Source: Bifidobacterium canis (GTDB taxonomy: Bacteria; Actinomycetota; Actinomycetes; Actinomycetales; Bifidobacteriaceae). From it: a DNA stretch of 64,000 bases. Under the pieces are notes generated by a model. The model saw only the letters and a list, made by a program, of their open reading frames with translations, did no database searches and had not been told where the DNA came from. A program made the translations under genes and the position numbers. Of this stretch, positions 59,861 through 64,000 are shown piece after piece (position 1 is the stretch's first letter; each line of letters starts with the position of its first letter). Where the stretch lies: contig NZ_WNLP01000004.1 of assembly GCF_009727065.1 (NCBI RefSeq), positions 62,001-126,000 on the forward strand, read 5' to 3'.

Positions 59861-60210
59861 AACTAAAGGAATTACACGATTGCGAATACAAATTGATTAC
59901 AAGGTGTTTCTATGTTTCTATGAGCGTACCGTTCGCATTCGTGCTCAAGTAAGTTGTTCATGTCGAGTCGAACAATGCGCAAAAGGTGAATAGAAAACTC
60001 ACATCGTGTCGAAACAGTTTGCTGATTCGCTGACAGCGAACTAAACTGCGAGGTAGGCAAAACGGAATAATCCGCATATGGCCTAGCAAAGGTTCCTCCT
60101 GTATAACTTACACAGGCTCGGTTCACGCCAAAGTCCAGATACGCGAGCATTCTTAGAATTCTCGCGAAACCGACGCAGGGATTGGGAGAGGAACGGGGAA
60201 AGAGGTAGGC
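59861..60210. other. Divergent noncoding region between the acyl-CoA ligase and SWIM genes
   Basis: About 350 bases without a gene I can support. It contains a CGCGAG ... CTCGCG inverted repeat around 60140-60165 and a TATAAC element near 60100 that could serve as a -10 for the SWIM gene. No known regulatory motif identified. Confidence 0.4.
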
Positions 60211-61779
60211 ATGGTCCGAAGACAGTGCATCTGCGGCGCGCAACTCCACGGCCTTGGGCACAGCGGCCCGAACATGTTCGGTTTCATTCCATCCTCGTCA
60301 CTTGCGCACTGCAACTATGACTGCGAATTCAACGTCGGCGTGACGCTTCCCGGCGGGCGCATCTTCGAACAATGCGAGACCTGCGGCGCGCTCGTGCTCT
60401 GCGAATACCCGACGATGACGGGAGGCAAGCGCGGCGATGACCCTCTGATCACCTACGGGCCGGGCACTGTGTATGAACAGTGCGCAATCGAATCCGTTCC
60501 GCTCACATACCATTCGTTTCATGCGCTGATGTCGTCTGGCGTCACCGGCGGCATCATGTATTCGGAGCCTTTCAAAAGCGATGTGGCGGAATTGTTCGGC
60601 ACCGACACGCAGCATCTGCCGAGCTGGAAAGTGGTCAAAGACGCGTTGCGAGACCAGCAGAACGCGGCGCTCGACGAATGGTGGCAGGCGTCGATCGGGC
60701 GTAATTTCATCGTGCTGTATGAGAATTCGAAGGTTCTTCGCTTGGTGGGGGCATGGCATCGCGTTCCCGGCACGGAGATTCTCAACGCAGACATGCGCCG
60801 TGTGATCGAAGACAACCACGATCCGCTCCGGCATCAGGGTTCCGACACTGATGAGGTGAAACAGGCTCGTCAGCATCTCGACATCAGTGACGATACGCGC
60901 GCGTTGTTGATGGAGGGCACACGAGCTCGCCTGCGCCTTGTAGACAATTCGATGATGGTGCATCGCCCACTTGCCGAACTCGCGCGATTCATACGGCTCG
61001 ACGAACTGCTCGCTGGAAAAGAGCTGTGGGAAGCCGGTGCGGTGAAGCGCGTCGATTTCGTGCCGTTCGGCATTTTCCACGGTGTAGTGCGTGACGGCGC
61101 GCAAGATCAGCAGGTCGATCTCGTCATCAGGCACAACCTCGTCTCGCGCATGATGTGCACGTGTGACTATGCGCAACGCAAACGCGTATGCTCGCATGAA
61201 GTCGCGACGATTGTGCAGCTCGCCCGGCAGTTCCGCTTCTCGATCGACCTCGATGCGGAAACAGCGGATGTGTCGCACCGCGAAGTGACGTCCATCGAGG
61301 ATTCGCAATTCAGTCATTACGCAAATATGCTCGACGTGCTGCGCGAACACGACAACGACGATGATTATGACTGGCTCACCGTGTTCATCGATCCGCTGAG
61401 CGGCGACCCACGCGAGCTGTATCACACCGAGTTCATGACCATGCCGGGCATGACGATGCGCAGCATGTCGTACGTGATCTACGAGCAGCTCATGCTGAGC
61501 TTCATCGACGCGGTGCTGACGCATGGATCGCCGGATTTTCTCAAAACATTGCGCAGCTACGGGCTTGACGCCGACGTGCCGTTGGAGATTCTCAATATCG
61601 ACATGCTTAAGGCCGATCTCGTGTCTGCGCTGATCTCGATGATCGTCTACCGTGAGCGCCGCAGTGACGGCTACCTTGCCGAGTGCTTGGAGAACGGCAC
61701 GTTGCTCAAGCTGCTGAATCGCCTGCGCACATTGCAGGATGAACGGCACGAGCGCAGGCGTCGCCGCATACGCCAATAG
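60211..61779 (+). CDS. SWIM zinc-finger protein of unknown function
   Basis: A 522-aa soluble protein. The N-terminus is Cys-rich (C6, C8, C34, C38, C55, C58, C64), possibly a second zinc site. A SWIM motif, CTC (316-318) and CSH (327-329) with 8 residues between, lies in SRMMCTCDYAQRKRVCSHEVA. SWIM fingers bind DNA or protein. Around it is a helical region of unknown fold, and the C-terminus is Arg-rich (DERHERRRRRIRQ). ATG 60211 has AGAGGTAGG before it. I recognise no named family. It is not cotranscribed with known genes. Confidence 0.7.
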   Translation: MVRRQCICGAQLHGLGHSGPNMFGFIPSSSLAHCNYDCEFNVGVTLPGGRIFEQCETCGALVLCEYPTMTGGKRGDDPLITYGPGTVYEQCAIESVPLTYHSFHALMSSGVTGGIMYSEPFKSDVAELFGTDTQHLPSWKVVKDALRDQQNAALDEWWQASIGRNFIVLYENSKVLRLVGAWHRVPGTEILNADMRRVIEDNHDPLRHQGSDTDEVKQARQHLDISDDTRALLMEGTRARLRLVDNSMMVHRPLAELARFIRLDELLAGKELWEAGAVKRVDFVPFGIFHGVVRDGAQDQQVDLVIRHNLVSRMMCTCDYAQRKRVCSHEVATIVQLARQFRFSIDLDAETADVSHREVTSIEDSQFSHYANMLDVLREHDNDDDYDWLTVFIDPLSGDPRELYHTEFMTMPGMTMRSMSYVIYEQLMLSFIDAVLTHGSPDFLKTLRSYGLDADVPLEILNIDMLKADLVSALISMIVYRERRSDGYLAECLENGTLLKLLNRLRTLQDERHERRRRRIRQ

Positions 61780-61825
61780 ACGCAAGCTGTGCGTCGCGCC
61801 CGTCGCCTGCGATACTATTGGAGCT

Positions 61826-62539
61826 ATGAGTGATTCGATCAGCTATAGGACATTGCAACGCGACGATTATCCCGCATTGACGAAGATGCTGTGCGACGCG
61901 TGGCACAAGCAAACCGAAGATATCAACGACGAGCTGGGCATGAAGCTCGCGCAAATCGATCTTGAACACAGCCTGGCACGCACGACAACCGCGGAAGTGG
62001 CTGTGTGCGACGATGAAGTGGTTGGTGTGGTACTTGGCCGCATCGACTCCCAGGAGACCCGCATGGGTCTGAACAAGCACCACCGCAACGTGATGCGAAT
62101 CATGGGTCCGCTGTTCTTCAACAAGTCGGCACACAAGGCATTGCAGGAGATGCTCGACGCCGAGAAAACCAATCGCCGCATGATCGATCAGGCCAAGAAG
62201 GAAGGCCATGCCTACGATGGCGAGATCATTTTGTTCCTCGTGCGCGAAGACATGCGCGGCAAAGGCATCGGAACCCACCTGTTCAACTGGATTCTCGACG
62301 AATTCAAGGCCAACGACGTCGAGAACTACTTCCTGTATACCGACACCGGCTGCAACTACTCGTTCTATGAGGAGAACGGCATGGCACGCCGCGAGGAGAT
62401 GCCTATGGCGCCGCGCACACCGCAGGAAGACAAAGAAGTGCATGATGAAGCCGACAATATCGACAACCATCTGCATGCGCTGATGTTCGACAATCAGGTG
62501 TCGCCGGCGAACGGCGGCGTGAACCCTCTGGGACGCTGA
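61826..62539 (+). CDS. GNAT family N-acetyltransferase
   Basis: A 237-aa protein with the GNAT fold: VAVCDDEVVGVVLGRIDSQ and the acetyl-CoA loop LVREDMRGKGIGTHLFNWIL (R/Q-x-x-G-x-G/A pattern, about 152-171), followed by ENYFLYTDTGCNYSFYEENG. An inserted helical part of about 50 residues precedes the CoA loop. The acceptor is unknown. TACTAT lies exactly 7 nt before ATG 61826, so it is likely leaderless. It is followed after 10 bases by mazG. Confidence 0.9.
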   Translation: MSDSISYRTLQRDDYPALTKMLCDAWHKQTEDINDELGMKLAQIDLEHSLARTTTAEVAVCDDEVVGVVLGRIDSQETRMGLNKHHRNVMRIMGPLFFNKSAHKALQEMLDAEKTNRRMIDQAKKEGHAYDGEIILFLVREDMRGKGIGTHLFNWILDEFKANDVENYFLYTDTGCNYSFYEENGMARREEMPMAPRTPQEDKEVHDEADNIDNHLHALMFDNQVSPANGGVNPLGR

Positions 62540-62549
62540 CGGGCACGCC

Positions 62550-63284
62550 ATGACGCAAGCCGCCCACGACGATTACCATATTCCCGAAGGATTCGAGCAC
62601 TGCTCCAAACTCGATCCGGTGAACGAGGCACCGAGCGCCCTTGACCGCGTCAAAGCGCTCGTCGCCATACTCACCGGACCGGATGGCTGCCCGTGGGATG
62701 GCAAGCAGACGAACAAGTCGCTGATCAAACCACTGCTCGAAGAAACCTACGAATACATCGACGCGCTGGAGAACGGCGACCGCGAGAACATGCGCGAGGA
62801 ACTCGGCGACATGCTGCTGCAGTCGATTTTCCAAGCGCAACTATGCTCGCAGGATCCTGACGACCCGTTCGACCTCGACGAAGTGTGCAACAGGCTGGTC
62901 GACAAACTCATCACCCGACACCCGCAAGTGTTCGCACCCGACGGTCAGGAAACCCTGCTCAGCGGCGAAGATACGCTCAAACTGTGGGAGAAGATGAAGC
63001 AGCGCGAGAAGCACCGCAAGTCGGTGCTCGACGGCATCTCGAAAGCGCAAGGAGCATTGCCTCGTAGCGCGAAGGTGGTCTCGCGCGTCGCAAAGTCGGA
63101 GCACTCCGCCGAACTCGAACAAGCATTCGACATGGCACAGGCTAACCCTGAAGACGCCTACGCCGATCGTATTCTCAACATCGTGCGCGAAGCGAACAGG
63201 AATGGCATCGACATCGAATCCGCCTTGCGTAACCGTTTGCGCGAGGCCGAGAACCGGATCGTCGAACTGGAGGAGCGCCCTTGA
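62550..63284 (+). CDS. mazG: Nucleoside triphosphate pyrophosphohydrolase MazG
   Basis: House-cleaning enzyme that hydrolyses (d)NTPs to monophosphates and pyrophosphate. The 244-aa protein has the MazG block CPWDGKQTNKSLIKPLLEETYE, then EELGDMLLQSIFQAQL with the EExxE metal-binding pair, in the N-terminal half. The second domain contains RVAKSEHSAELEQAFDMAQ. Shorter than E. coli MazG (263 aa). It lies 10 bases after the GNAT gene and its stop overlaps the next start, so the three are likely one unit. Confidence 0.95.
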   Translation: MTQAAHDDYHIPEGFEHCSKLDPVNEAPSALDRVKALVAILTGPDGCPWDGKQTNKSLIKPLLEETYEYIDALENGDRENMREELGDMLLQSIFQAQLCSQDPDDPFDLDEVCNRLVDKLITRHPQVFAPDGQETLLSGEDTLKLWEKMKQREKHRKSVLDGISKAQGALPRSAKVVSRVAKSEHSAELEQAFDMAQANPEDAYADRILNIVREANRNGIDIESALRNRLREAENRIVELEERP

Positions 63285-63652
63285 TGCACATGTCTGACGC
63301 TGAATTCGAGCGAACCGTGACCGAGGCGCTGGCAACCGTTCCCCAACGGTTCAAACAGGCGTTGTCGAACATCGCGATCACCGTGGCGCACGAGCCGACC
63401 GACAAGGAATACGTGAACATGACCCACGGCAACGGTGAGCTGCTCGGACTCTACCAAGGCATCCCGTTGCCCCAGCGCACCACCGGCTATGCAGGAGTGC
63501 TGCCCGACCGCATCACGATCTTCAAAGGCCCGCATGAGCGAATCTGCTCCACACACGAACAGATGGTCGCGCAGATCCGCAAAACGGTGCTGCATGAACT
63601 CGGGCACTACTTCGGCTTCGACGACGCCTACCTGCACTCACACGGCTACTGA
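63284..63652 (+). CDS. Small zinc metallopeptidase (HExxH, DUF1025/zincin-like)
   Basis: A 122-aa protein with the zinc-binding motif HELGHYFGFDD near residues 104-114: two His and a Glu, and Asp further on as third ligand. The family is the short zincin-like metallopeptidase of actinobacteria. Substrate unknown. An ATG at 63290 and a TTG at 63281 are alternative starts. ATG 63284 has AGGAG at a good distance. It overlaps the mazG stop, as if coupled. Confidence 0.88.
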   Translation: MHMSDAEFERTVTEALATVPQRFKQALSNIAITVAHEPTDKEYVNMTHGNGELLGLYQGIPLPQRTTGYAGVLPDRITIFKGPHERICSTHEQMVAQIRKTVLHELGHYFGFDDAYLHSHGY

Positions 63653-63680
63653 TCGAACATTGTGTTGCCTCGCCGCGTAC

Positions 63681-63722
63681 CAAAACGGGTCTGCATTCAC
63701 ATGTGAATGCAGACCCGTTTTG
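63681..63722. terminator. 42-bp perfect palindrome between the metallopeptidase and YccF genes
   Basis: Left 21 bases (63681-63701) pair perfectly with 63702-63722 with no loop. It lies between convergent genes and can end both transcripts. Confidence 0.85.
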
Positions 63723-63741
63723 TATTACCAGACGATGCGAA

Positions 63742-64000
63742 TCAGTAGATGGTGGTGCCGAATGGCCAGAGAGCAAGCTTCGCCATTTTGAACGATTGGA
63801 TGCCGAACGGCACGCCGATCACCGTGATGCAGTTGAGCACACCGGCGATCAGATAGGCGATCGCCATCCACAGGCCAACGACGATCACCCAGATGATGTT
63901 GAGCAACACCGATCCGACCGAATTCGAATACACGACTTGCTTGCCGAACGGCGTCAACGTGAGCGACGCCATCTTGAACGCCTGCACACCCACCGGAATG
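63742..64000 (-). CDS. YccF domain membrane protein (partial, 5' end outside window)
   Basis: Partial: the frame is open to the window edge and continues as IPVGVQAFKM with no start codon confirmed inside. Two YccF-type repeats are visible, GVQAFKMASLTLTPFGKQVV and later GIQSFKMAKLALWPFGTTIY, each followed or preceded by hydrophobic helices (IIWVIVVGLWMAIAYLIAGVL, about residues 35-55 of the visible part). Typical YccF proteins have about 130-150 aa, so roughly a third is missing. The function of YccF is not established. The gene runs toward the palindrome at 63681. Confidence 0.85.
   Translation of the reverse strand, partial: IPVGVQAFKMASLTLTPFGKQVVYSNSVGSVLLNIIWVIVVGLWMAIAYLIAGVLNCITVIGVPFGIQSFKMAKLALWPFGTTIY

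Noticed and set aside
59940-59990. TGTTC ... GAACA pair near 59957-59976 as a second SOS box
   Set aside because: The spacing is 10 bases and the half-sites are only five long, unlike the 16-base LexA box at 54843.

Overview
The window is chromosomal DNA from an actinobacterium, most probably a Bifidobacterium (species not assigned). The evidence is a pupylation cluster with pup directly joined to pafA and no prcBA between them, an ARC-type AAA ATPase, a lone groEL behind a CIRCE element, an actinobacterial helicase-less PriA, ClpC behind a ClgR-like operator, a LexA box of the TCGAAC-N4-GTTCGA type, and many starts placed 6-8 nt after a -10-like hexamer. Most genes are housekeeping. I see no tRNA, rRNA, CRISPR array, prophage or insertion sequence.

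Layout. 1-8.1 kb: rpoZ, metK, cfa, priA, fmt, then serB (minus) and a DedA membrane protein. 8.3-14.3 kb: pupylation cluster arc, dop, a divergent inositol-monophosphatase-like gene, pup, pafA. 14.4-18.9 kb (minus): HU, a large flippase/kinase-like fusion, purB. 19.0-20.8 kb (minus): a WXG100-like protein and a 510-aa protein with a WXG-type helical region and a lipase-type hydrolase domain, candidate type VII secretion cargo. 20.9-26.1 kb (minus): a MoxR-DUF58-VWA operon whose genes all overlap by ATGA. 26.2-30.5 kb: ung, a LytR_C protein, a frameshifted cold-shock gene, groEL, an orphan WXG100 gene. 30.6-38.5 kb: a TPM-domain protein, a two-component system, a second cold-shock gene with DUF3027, a Ser-rich membrane protein, a tandem universal stress protein. 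38.7-46.4 kb: clpC, aspS, hisS, a DUF349 protein. 46.6-52.2 kb: an alpha/beta hydrolase, a glutamate-type ABC importer, a PPK2 kinase. 52.2-64 kb: a DUF3516-type helicase, SOS-controlled rarA, an MFS exporter, a long-chain acyl-CoA ligase, a SWIM zinc-finger protein, a GNAT, MazG, a small metallopeptidase, and the end of a YccF protein.

Functional themes are protein quality control (pupylation, ClpC, GroEL, ARC, MoxR), translation (fmt, aspS, hisS), nucleotide hygiene and DNA repair (ung, MazG, RarA, PriA), and envelope functions. Five genes (csp at 28.1 kb, a VWA gene at 23.0 kb, the glutamate permease at 49.4 kb, rarA at 55.5 kb, the acyl-CoA ligase at 58.4 kb) are each broken by a single-base indel at a short homopolymer. 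Both halves of each are otherwise well preserved, so sequencing or assembly error is at least as likely as real gene loss.

Transcription units mostly end in long, nearly perfect inverted repeats (11-27 bp stems), several of them shared by convergent genes.
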